Assembly: GCA_002887195.1 (NCBI GenBank)
Contig: PJAB01001751.1
Coordinates: 1-12,423 of the forward strand
DNA from: Chrysochromulina parva
Taxonomy: Eukaryota; Haptophyta; Prymnesiales; Chrysochromulinaceae
Reading direction: 5' to 3'
DNA: 12,423 bases
A program made the position numbers and the translations under genes. The notes beneath the pieces were generated by a model. The model was not told the DNA's origin and searched no databases. It saw nothing but the letters and a program-made list of their open reading frames with translations. Positions 6,208 through 12,423 of this stretch are shown here, one piece after another. How positions within the stretch are numbered: the first letter of the stretch is position 1; each line of letters begins with the position of its first letter.

Positions 6208-8169
6208 TCATTCATCCATGACGTTTGATAAGCGAGTGGATCCGTGACAGAGAGGCATGGGCGAGGCGCAGGCGGTGCTGGGCGCGGGCAGGTTCACATG
6301 AAGGTTCACAACCTGCCACGGAGCCCCGACGATTGAGGGGGTCAAGAGCATATCGAGATCGATCTCGCCGTCCATCGAGTTAGACGTCGATGGCGGCACA
6401 GCGCTGCGTGTGGCAGCTGCCCTGGCTCCCACAGAACCTGACGATCTTGCATGAGCTCCAGATTGCCGAGCTCTGTAGCTCGACAACGGCTCTATATAGC
6501 CCTTCGGCTTGCCGAACAGCTGCAAGCTGAAATCGTCATCCATCGCTTCGTACGGGGCGGGTGGCACGGCGGCCAGCGCTTCGGCTCCCTCCTTCTTCGA
6601 TGCTGTCACGACCTTGGCCGCCGCTGCTGCTGGAGGTGCTGCCACCTCGGCATCCCACTCTTCCACTTTGGGCGCTGAGACACCCTTGGAGGCTGCAGTA
6701 GCCCTCGCCCCGGACTTGCGCGCGCTGATTTGGCACCTTCCATGCGATTCGTCGTCGTCGTCGTCGTCGTCATCCATTGCAGTAGAGAGGCTCGTGATCG
6801 TCGAGTGCCGTCGCGCTGCACGCCGCGAAGCGCTCAGATAGCTGATCTCGTCGATCTCGTCGTCGTCGTCGTCTTCTCCCTCATTGTTCTCAATGGACGA
6901 GAGGGGTGCATGCTGCCCCAAATGAGGGTGGCATACTACACGCGCCGACTTGGCCGTCGCTGCGCCGGTGCGCAGCCAGGCGGCCAAGTGAGCGGCCAAG
7001 CGTCGACCACCATACGGCCCTAACGGCCCCATCTTGGCCGAATTCGCCGCGCGCTCCACGAACGCCTCAGCGCCCCCGAGCCGGTGAGTGCAGCACGGGA
7101 GCAGCAGGAACAGCACCAGGCTGATGCTGATGATACCGCCGCTCACAACGAGCGTCACTACGGTGGCGCTCCTCCACGCGGACGGCGGCGGCGGGGCGGC
7201 GAAGAACATGTACTGGGGGGCCATGGGTGGGAGTGGCGGGAACGCGGGGGGCGTCGGCTCTGAGGGTGGCGGGTGCGGCGTGGGGGGCGGCGGCCGACCC
7301 GGTGGTGTAGGCGGAGGCGGGTCGTATGGCAGGTGGCAGCCGATGCGGCGGATGTCCTTGTGCGGGCTGCCATGGGTCCAGAAGCGCAGCGTGCCTGAAC
7401 GGCATTGATGCGCCGCCGCGGCCTGCTGAACGCGCTGCACACTGATGCTGCTGTCCTCGCCGTCCTCCGTGCTACCCTGCGCGTGAACCGCGCTCTGGTG
7501 TGCAGAACTCTCGAGGGTGCCAAGGCCGATGGCCGCTATCACTTGCCCCACCGCTCCGACGCTCACGTCTCCGAAGCGGCACGTGGTGAGCTCTGCGTCG
7601 AGGCCATCGCTCATCTTGAGCAGCAGTGTGCGCACCTGCAGGCGGAGCGACTGGAAATCCTCGCGCGTATCCTTCTCGACGCTGCCGCCCGTGAGGTGCG
7701 TCACCTCGACGGGTCGCGTCACGCCGTTCTCGAGACCGGTCTGGTGGTACACGAGCTTGACAAAGGAGGCGGGGCGCCACGGCTCCACGCGCACGATCAC
7801 CTCGTACTCCTGGTCGCCCAGCTCGTCGTGCCGCTCCCTGCCGATCTCGTATTCGATGCGAAAGATTCCGCATTCGGACAGTGGCGGCAGTGGTGGCGGA
7901 GTTGCTGCCGGCGCTATTGATGCACCAGCGCCCGCGGCCTTTGCATTCATGACGGCTAGGTCAGTGCAACATTGAAAGCCATTGCAACCCATGTTGCCGT
8001 CGCATGGAGGCATGGTCAGCCCCTGCTTGCAGCAGGCGCCATCACCGCAGAATCCGCTGAGGCATCCACCACTGCTCATGGGGCGATTGCCATAGCACGA
8101 GGCATGGCACATCTCATTAGCGTGCTGCACCGCTGCAAGCGGCAGAAGGATGGCGTACAGGAGAATCAT
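6208..8169 (-). CDS. Cys-rich single-pass membrane protein of unknown function
   Basis: 653 residues from an ATG at 8169. The N-terminus MILLYAILLPLAAVQHANEM is a good signal peptide. A compact Cys-rich knot-like segment follows at 21-68 (ten Cys, including the pairs CC46-47 and CC67-68). Residues about 97-280 form a folded-looking domain with strands such as EYEVIVRVEPW and four further Cys (100, 197, 256, 278). A proline-rich stem (283-330) leads to a transmembrane helix at about 335-358 (ATVVTLVVSGGIISISLVLF), followed by CC. The 295-residue cytosolic part is Ala/Ser-rich, with acidic runs at 432-437 and 466-473 (eight Asp). No kinase or enzyme motif is seen. The layout suggests a cell-surface receptor or adhesion protein, and its stem-TM design resembles that of the receptor kinase at the right end. 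I do not recognise a family. It lies divergent to the Gly-Met repeat gene, 262 bp away. Confidence 0.8.
   Translation of the reverse strand: MILLYAILLPLAAVQHANEMCHASCYGNRPMSSGGCLSGFCGDGACCKQGLTMPPCDGNMGCNGFQCCTDLAVMNAKAAGAGASIAPAATPPPLPPLSECGIFRIEYEIGRERHDELGDQEYEVIVRVEPWRPASFVKLVYHQTGLENGVTRPVEVTHLTGGSVEKDTREDFQSLRLQVRTLLLKMSDGLDAELTTCRFGDVSVGAVGQVIAAIGLGTLESSAHQSAVHAQGSTEDGEDSSISVQRVQQAAAAHQCRSGTLRFWTHGSPHKDIRRIGCHLPYDPPPPTPPGRPPPPTPHPPPSEPTPPAFPPLPPMAPQYMFFAAPPPPSAWRSATVVTLVVSGGIISISLVLFLLLPCCTHRLGGAEAFVERAANSAKMGPLGPYGGRRLAAHLAAWLRTGAATAKSARVVCHPHLGQHAPLSSIENNEGEDDDDDEIDEISYLSASRRAARRHSTITSLSTAMDDDDDDDDESHGRCQISARKSGARATAASKGVSAPKVEEWDAEVAAPPAAAAAKVVTASKKEGAEALAAVPPAPYEAMDDDFSLQLFGKPKGYIEPLSSYRARQSGAHARSSGSVGARAAATRSAVPPSTSNSMDGEIDLDMLLTPSIVGAPWQVVNLHVNLPAPSTACASPMPLCHGSTRLSNVMDE
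6748..6773. repeat. (GTC)n microsatellite coding poly-Asp
   Basis: An uninterrupted run of about eight tcg/gtc triplets encodes the eight-Asp tract of the minus-strand membrane protein. A shorter similar run near 6855-6872 encodes its other acidic patch. Both are likely to vary in length. Confidence 0.85.
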
Positions 8170-8431
8170 ACTGGCCCTAGGTTGGCGCGCACGCCTTACG
8201 CACGCCTTCCGAACGTCTGGTGCGGCAATTCCTGCCCTTTCTGGACTTTCTCTTGCTCAGTGTCCAGGTCTACGAGCAAACGGTTTTGCTCTTTGCATGC
8301 CGCATGGCAGCGGAGCATTTTCTCAACTCCCCGCACTCGTGCCTATCTTGGAAGGGTTTTGTATTTTCTTTTTCAATGAAGTTTCCCGGATGAAAAAGCC
8401 ACACATGGAATGATGACATGATTGCGAGGTT
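8170..8431. promoter_or_regulatory. Divergent intergenic region between membrane protein and Gly-Met repeat genes
   Basis: This 262-bp gap has start codons facing away on both sides, so it must contain both 5' ends. The right part (8355-8400) is T- and A-rich (ttttgtattttctttttcaa). Several out-of-frame ATGs at about 8405-8420 suggest that transcription of the plus-strand gene starts downstream of them. No clear TATA box is visible. Confidence 0.4.
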
Positions 8432-9370
8432 ATGCCGAAAAAGGGAATCCTTCGAACGCGCACTCTTTCGTCGGCCATCGAAGAACATCGGTGTTCTAAG
8501 AACGTCGTGAAAATGGTCGCATTCCTCATCAATACTCTGACAGCGGCGCTTACATCTTCAATGCTCACGGGCCACGGCCTCATGGCGACGCCTCGGATGC
8601 GCAGTGCCCCTCCCATGGCAATCTCAAGCCCATTCACATTCGATGGAAGATCGTCGACCGAGACCGCCTCGCCTTACGACATGGGCGGCTACGGCCGCTG
8701 TGCGTCCATCGGAATCTCTAACCCACGCCCATGCTCTCACCCCTCACCAAACATGCGTGCTTTGCCTGTCTCCCTTCTCCCTCTTGCAGATGAGCATGGT
8801 GGCATGCGCGGCATGAACGAAATGGGCGGCATGGGCGGCTACGGTCGCATGTCGTACGGCAACGGAGGCGGCATGTACGGAGGCATGGGCGGCATGGGCG
8901 GCCGCATGGGCGGCCATATGGGCATGGGCGGCCATATGAGCATGGGCGGCCATATGGGCATGGGCGGCATGGGCGGGCGCTATGGTGGCATGAGCGGCTA
9001 CGGCGGGATGCGCGGCATGAACGAAATGGGCGGCATGGGCGGCTACGATCGCATGTCGTACGGCCGCGGAGGCGGCATGTACGGAGGCATGGGCGGCATG
9101 AGCGGCCGCATGGGCGGCCATATGGGCATGGGCGGCATGGGCGGGCGCTATGGTGGCATGAGCGGCTACGGCGGGATGAACGGCATGAACGAAATGGGCG
9201 GCATGGGCGGCTACGGTCGCATGGCGCACGGCCACGGAGGCGGCATGTACGGAGGCATGGGCGGCCGCATGGGCGGCCATATGGGCGGCCATATGGGCAT
9301 GTCTGAGCATCAACTCGCCATGGGTGCGAGGCGCGAGGGGCGCGCCCGCATGGGCGGCTATGACGAATGA
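8432..9370 (+). CDS. Secreted Gly/Met/His/Tyr-rich repeat protein, two exons
   Basis: Probable structure: exons 8432-8699 and 8790-9370 around a 90-nt intron, giving 282 residues. A second in-frame ATG at 8513 (context aaaATGg) begins MVAFLINTLTAALTSSMLTG, a good signal peptide, so the mature start may be there (255 residues). After a Ser/Pro-rich segment the protein consists of three long Gly-Met repeats, starting with the Met codons at 8804, 9008 and 9176. Each opens M-(R/N)-G-M-N-E-M-G-G-M-G-G-Y and contains MGGHMGMGG blocks. Met and His spaced as M-G-G-H-M and H-M-G-M-G could bind Cu(I) or other soft metals. Alternatively it may be a structural or biomineral matrix protein. No family is recognised and the function is unknown. 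Antisense ORFs across the repeats are shadows. Confidence 0.75.
   Translation: MPKKGILRTRTLSSAIEEHRCSKNVVKMVAFLINTLTAALTSSMLTGHGLMATPRMRSAPPMAISSPFTFDGRSSTETASPYDMGGYGRCASIGISNPRPCSHPSPNMRALPVSLLPLADEHGGMRGMNEMGGMGGYGRMSYGNGGGMYGGMGGMGGRMGGHMGMGGHMSMGGHMGMGGMGGRYGGMSGYGGMRGMNEMGGMGGYDRMSYGRGGGMYGGMGGMSGRMGGHMGMGGMGGRYGGMSGYGGMNGMNEMGGMGGYGRMAHGHGGGMYGGMGGRMGGHMGGHMGMSEHQLAMGARREGRARMGGYDE
8700..8789 (+). other. Probable spliceosomal intron (90 nt, phase 1)
   Basis: The donor is GTGCGT at 8700-8705 and the acceptor is a pyrimidine-rich tract ending ttgCAG at 8787-8789. Splicing joins GGYGR to EHGGMRG through a TAT (Tyr) codon split after its first base, which keeps the Gly/Tyr/Met composition. 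Unspliced, the region would insert 30 residues of unrelated composition containing SNPRPCSHPSPNM. It is a multiple of three and stop-free, so retention would not break the frame. Confidence 0.75.
8804..9306 (+). repeat. Three long tandem repeats coding Gly-Met blocks
   Basis: Repeat units begin at 8804 (204 bp), 9008 (168 bp) and 9176 (partial, about 131 bp). Units one and two differ by a 36-bp block that adds extra H-M-(S/G)-M-G-G modules. High DNA identity between units points to recent tandem duplication with unequal exchange. Confidence 0.85.
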
Positions 9371-9859
9371 ATGGAAAAATCACTCGCCTTTGCCAACGGA
9401 TTACGTGGCGAGGCGGCAAGGGCCAAATACCCAAGCACGAAGCAATGTCTACCCCCGAACTGGGAACTCATGAACGGCCACCTCCCCTCCTGAAGTTGGG
9501 GTACCTGTGTGCGTGAGAGAGTTGTGTGTGCGCCTCTCATGCGGGGGAGCGGGATGGGTCTCCACCGTGTCCGTACTGTCGCTCTGTCGGGCCGCGGCGC
9601 GTGTCGGGGGCGCCGGGCTGGCGGGCTTGGCCCATACGCCATACGATACACAGCACACTAAATATCGCAAAATAAACACCTCGGCAGGTCGGCCTCCGCC
9701 TCTCATACAATTTCACAGAGGCTCGAAGTCGTCGCGTCGCGCCTGTACGGCTTTGGACGACCCGTTGCCCGAATGCTCAATGCACACATTGGCTCGGCGA
9801 CATACGATCTTACGATCCCGCTGCCAGAGAGTCTTGTTGTAACGCCGCGAGAAGGCTCA

Positions 9860-9930
9860 CATGCGTGTGTCGAGCCTCTCGAGCACCGTGCTCTGCTCGG
9901 GCGCTCCGCTGCACGCTGCGCCCAACACTC
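9860..9930 (-). pseudogene. Frameshifted fragment of the receptor kinase C-terminal coding region
   Basis: This 71-bp stretch matches 10232-10303 of the intact kinase gene in the same orientation, with few substitutions and a 1-bp deletion. One minus frame reads ECWAQRAAERPS, as in ECWAQRPEERPS of the kinase. After the deletion the next element, STVLERLDTRM, is in another frame, as in STVLERLETCM. Nothing else of the kinase domain is seen around it. It is likely a remnant of a partial tandem duplication. Confidence 0.8.
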
Positions 9931-9955
9931 CCTGCCCCCCCCGCTCATGGGCGCC

Positions 9956-9980
9956 CTCTCTCTCTCTGTCTCTCTCTCTC
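9956..9980. repeat. CT dinucleotide microsatellite
   Basis: A 25-bp alternating CT run with one G interruption at 9968 lies in non-coding sequence between the kinase fragment and the kinase stop. Confidence 0.9.
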
Positions 9981-10060
9981 GCATGCTCTGCGCATCCGCA
10001 AGCGCCCGGGACAGCGTTTCTCTGGGAGCGCAATTCCGCACGCATCGCCCGGGACGGCGC

Positions 10061-12423
10061 TTATTTATCGGCGTGCTCGCCGTCAGCGGGTACGTAACTC
10101 AAAAAGTCCTCGCAAACAAACTTGGCCGTGGCCGAATTCGCCATGGTTATGGTGTCAAAGTTGGATGAGGAGGTTCCACCTGAAAGTGAGGGCTCCGTCG
10201 ATGCCGAACGTTGGGTCGCCGAGAGGGCTTGCATGCACGTTTCGAGCCTCTCGAGCACGGTGCTCATGCTCGGGCGCTCCTCTGGGCGCTGCGCCCAACA
10301 CTCACGTATGAGGGCTACGATCGCATTGTAATTCGGGGGCAGCTCGATCGTTGGCCGATCCCCCCGACAGGCGCTGCGGCAGGCTCCTAGCCCTGTCATC
10401 CCCTCAAAAGAGCGGCGTTGATGCGCAAGCTCCCAGAGCAAGAGCGCAAAGGCGTAGACATCCGCACGGTCCTCGAAGTTGACGAGCGTGCGGCCCAGGC
10501 TGTGGCTGCCGCTGTAGCCACCACTCCCATCGCCACGAGCGCGGCTCTCGCGCGCCTGACGTTGCGACACCTCCGCCACCCTCTCGGGCGCAAGATAACG
10601 CAGTGTGCCCCCCACTGTGGCCTTGTACTCCTTGTTTCGATCCCGCGTGTAGTTCAGGCTGAGGCTCGCCAAACCAAAGTCGGAGAGCTTGCAAACCGTG
10701 TGGCTCACGTCGAGCAGTGCATTATCCGTCTTTACGTCGGAGTGCAGGATGCCGTGCGAGTGGAGGAAGCACAGCCCACTCGCCAGCTGCACGCCGAAGC
10801 GAATCTTCTCGTCGCACGGGAGCATGCTGGCCAGCTGTGGGTGTGGCGGCTGATGGTGTGGCGGCGGCTCCATCAGCTGGCGAGCGAGCGACGGTTGCGG
10901 CGCGACCGGCGCTGTGGCGGTGTTGAGGCCTACGGGACGGATGAGTTGACGGAAGAAGCGCCCCCCGCTCAAGAGGGAAGAGACGCCGGCCTGGACGGCT
11001 TCCCCGGGGGACGACCTTGGGTTGAAGAGGTACGCGGCGAGAGAGCCGCCGGCCATGTACTCGAGGACGAGCGCGGGACGCTGGTCGACCTGCATGTGGC
11101 CGAAGAGGTGGCAGATGCACGGGTGGCGCAGGCGACGCAAGATGGCCACCTCCTGGAGCATGGCCACCTCCTGACGCGCGGTTGACGCGTCGACGTTTTC
11201 ATGCTCCAGGTTGAGCACCTTGATAGCGAGGTCATTGCCCTGCCACCGAGCAATCCAGACGGTCGCGAAGCCGCCTTGGCCGATCCGCCTGCCCATCGTA
11301 AGCGTCGAGAAGTCCACCACCTCGAGCTGCGACAGCTCGTCGGAACGCACAGAGGGCACTGTCGTGCCGGAGTTTTCACCCGAACCACTCGAGAGGCGGG
11401 GCGAAAGCTCTTGCATGGACACGTCAGTTTTCTCAAGCAGCTTATGCATCTGTCTGCGCTTGCGACACAGCCGCGTCAATCGCACGAGAAGAACCACGAG
11501 AAGCGCAACAATGGAGGCCACCACGAAAAGTGCAACCATGAGAACTACCACCTCATGTGGTTGTACCACCATGCCACGCGCAGCTGCACTCAGAGCAGCA
11601 GGTGGCGTCGGCGGCGCGTGTGGGCACTGCTCATCGCGCGGGCAGGCAGTGCACTCGGCGCCTCCCAAGGAGCGATCGTAGCCGGGCTTGCAGGGGGAGC
11701 ATTCGCCGCGAACATTCAGCTCCGTGTGCTCATTGCACTCGTAGCAAACATCGAAATGGTCATCTCGGCGTGAGGAGGGAGCGGGGCAACGGACGCATCC
11801 GTTGCCAAAGAGGCTGCGTGCAGTGCCAGGCTGAGAGCACCTAATGAAGGGCAGCAGATGGCTTGGGCTGAGGCTCTTCCCAAGCAGCACGTCGAGGTCG
11901 CCGTCGCCGTCCACATCCGCCGCCGCGATCGAGAACGTGTACTCACTGCCACCGGGCAGCTCGATCCTCGTCGGGAAGGTGCCGTCGCCCGCGTTCAGCA
12001 GCACTCGGCCGGAACTGCCATAGTTCCCAAGCAGCACGTCGAGGTCGCCGTCGCCGTCCACGTCCGCCGCCGCGATCGACAACGTGGTCGTGCTGCCGCC
12101 GGGCAGCTCGATGCTCATCGGGAAGGTGCCGTCGCCCGCGTTCAGCAGCACGCGGCTGGGACTGTTATTGTTCCCAAGCAGCACGTCGAGGTCGCCGTCG
12201 CCGTCCACGTCCGCCGCCACGATCGAGCTTGTGGACGCGCTGCCCCCGGGCAGCTCGATGCTCGTCGGGAAGGTGCCGTCGCCCGCGTTCAGCAGCACAC
12301 GGCTGGGACTGCCAGAGTTCCCGAGCAGCACGTCGAGGTCGCCGTCGCCGTCCACGTCCGCCGCCGCGATCGACCTCGTGGACGCGCTGCCCCCAGGCAG
12401 CTCGATGCTCGTCGGGAAGGTAC
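10061..12423 (-). CDS. Receptor-like TKL-type protein kinase with FG-GAP/VCBS ectodomain, 5' end beyond the window
   Basis: The frame enters from the right edge; the codon at 12355 is GTG (Val), not a start. Residues here are numbered from it (764 to the TAA). The ectodomain has 49-residue FG-GAP/VCBS repeats with the calcium-loop motif DVDGDGDLDVLLG, then a Cys-rich segment (173-244, ten Cys, EGF/TNFR-like spacing). A transmembrane helix spans about 268-292, followed by basic RLCRKRR. The kinase domain is at about 350-710: G-loop GQGGFATV (359-366), AIK lysine K379, alpha-C glutamate E402, catalytic loop HSDVKTDN (538-545), DFG (559-561), APE (589-591) and CWAQRPEERPS (687-697). All essential residues are present, but the HRD arginine is Ser, as in non-RD kinases. 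A linker of about 65 residues (446-511) is inserted between N- and C-lobes. It is probably a surface receptor kinase; the ligand is unknown. Confidence 0.9.
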   Translation of the reverse strand, partial: TFPTSIELPGGSASTRSIAAADVDGDGDLDVLLGNSGSPSRVLLNAGDGTFPTSIELPGGSASTSSIVAADVDGDGDLDVLLGNNNSPSRVLLNAGDGTFPMSIELPGGSTTTLSIAAADVDGDGDLDVLLGNYGSSGRVLLNAGDGTFPTRIELPGGSEYTFSIAAADVDGDGDLDVLLGKSLSPSHLLPFIRCSQPGTARSLFGNGCVRCPAPSSRRDDHFDVCYECNEHTELNVRGECSPCKPGYDRSLGGAECTACPRDEQCPHAPPTPPAALSAAARGMVVQPHEVVVLMVALFVVASIVALLVVLLVRLTRLCRKRRQMHKLLEKTDVSMQELSPRLSSGSGENSGTTVPSVRSDELSQLEVVDFSTLTMGRRIGQGGFATVWIARWQGNDLAIKVLNLEHENVDASTARQEVAMLQEVAILRRLRHPCICHLFGHMQVDQRPALVLEYMAGGSLAAYLFNPRSSPGEAVQAGVSSLLSGGRFFRQLIRPVGLNTATAPVAPQPSLARQLMEPPPHHQPPHPQLASMLPCDEKIRFGVQLASGLCFLHSHGILHSDVKTDNALLDVSHTVCKLSDFGLASLSLNYTRDRNKEYKATVGGTLRYLAPERVAEVSQRQARESRARGDGSGGYSGSHSLGRTLVNFEDRADVYAFALLLWELAHQRRSFEGMTGLGACRSACRGDRPTIELPPNYNAIVALIRECWAQRPEERPSMSTVLERLETCMQALSATQRSASTEPSLSGGTSSSNFDTITMANSATAKFVCEDFLSYVPADGEHADK
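11142..11173 (-). repeat. 18-bp duplication in the kinase alpha-C helix
   Basis: The segment atggccacctcctggagc is followed by a second copy of its first 14 bases. It encodes the doubled peptide QEVAML-QEVAIL (395-406) just before LRRLRHP. It adds six residues, less than two helical turns, ahead of the canonical alpha-C glutamate. Confidence 0.85.
11884..12423 (-). repeat. 147-bp tandem repeats coding FG-GAP/VCBS units
   Basis: The anchor sequence gcagcacgtcgaggtcgccg recurs at 11884, 12031, 12178 and 12325, an exact 147-bp period (49 codons). Units are near-identical, differing mainly in a few codons after GGS and after LLGN. The array continues past the right edge. Confidence 0.95.

Larger units (their letters stand above)
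9371..10060. other. Convergent intergenic region
   Basis: These 690 bp lie between the stop of the Gly-Met gene (plus) and the stop of the receptor kinase (minus). They contain an AATAAA at 9671-9676, possibly a polyadenylation signal for the plus-strand gene, a frameshifted copy of the kinase 3' coding region at 9860-9930, and a CT microsatellite at 9956-9980. No intact gene is supported. Confidence 0.5.

Noticed and set aside
6217..6252. Alternative SECIS core starting with ATGA near 6218
   Set aside because: Only two or three short pairings form around it, helix II would be too short, and it lies in the coding region of the convergent gene.
8718..9434. Long antisense ORFs rich in Arg/Cys/Pro or Ala/His opposite the Gly-Met repeats
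   Set aside because: They are reverse-frame shadows of the GGC/ATG repeat. The plus frame has a signal peptide, a proper splice acceptor and a sensible composition.
12293..12355. Start of the receptor kinase at 12355
   Set aside because: The codon is GTG within a repeat unit and the frame stays open to the edge with another repeat, so the true start is outside the window.
11884..12423. CRISPR-like regular repeats
   Set aside because: The 147-bp period is fully coding (49 codons with FG-GAP motifs) with no spacers.

Overview
The window looks like nuclear DNA of a GC-rich, gene-dense, intron-poor unicellular eukaryote, most likely a marine alga such as a haptophyte or similar group. This placement is inference. 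It rests on strong GC bias at third codon positions, a mitochondrial-type dehydrogenase kinase with a presequence, a selenoprotein with an in-frame UGA and a eukaryotic SECIS, a short GT..AG intron, Golgi and receptor-type membrane proteins with proline-rich stems, and an FG-GAP receptor kinase. No bacterial operons, rRNA, tRNA, transposase or CRISPR array were seen.

Layout, left to right. (1) Minus strand, 1-683: the start of an unrecognised protein with a Ser/Thr/Ala low-complexity tail, running off the left edge. (2) Minus strand, 1313-2950: a type II membrane glycosyltransferase of the FUT8/GT23 (alpha-1,6-fucosyltransferase-like) superfamily. (3) Plus strand, 2974-4854: a mitochondrial pyruvate/branched-chain dehydrogenase kinase with a pair of canonical EF-hands fused between the presequence and the kinase domain. 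Genes 2 and 3 are head to head with only 23 bp between their start codons. (4) Plus strand, 5039-5728: selenoprotein T, in which the TGA at 5303-5305 is selenocysteine in a C-S-S-U motif. A well-formed SECIS hairpin follows at 5819-5904. (5) Minus strand, 6208-8169: a signal-peptide-bearing, Cys-rich, single-pass membrane protein with a proline-rich stem and an acidic cytosolic tail, of unknown function. (6) Plus strand, 8432-9370: a probably secreted Gly/Met/His/Tyr repeat protein with one 90-nt intron. (7) Minus strand, 10061 to beyond 12423: a receptor-like TKL-type protein kinase with extracellular 49-residue FG-GAP/VCBS repeats. A short frameshifted copy of its 3' end lies about 0.3 kb downstream of its stop.

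The genes do not form an obvious pathway. Several act in the endomembrane system (fucosyltransferase-like protein, SELENOT, receptor kinase, Cys-rich membrane protein, secreted Gly-Met protein). Two carry likely calcium-binding modules: the EF-hand kinase and the FG-GAP receptor kinase. The most novel item is the EF-hand/dehydrogenase-kinase fusion, which would let mitochondrial calcium act directly on the kinase. The clearest hidden item is the selenoprotein T gene with its SECIS, which ordinary ORF calling splits in two.
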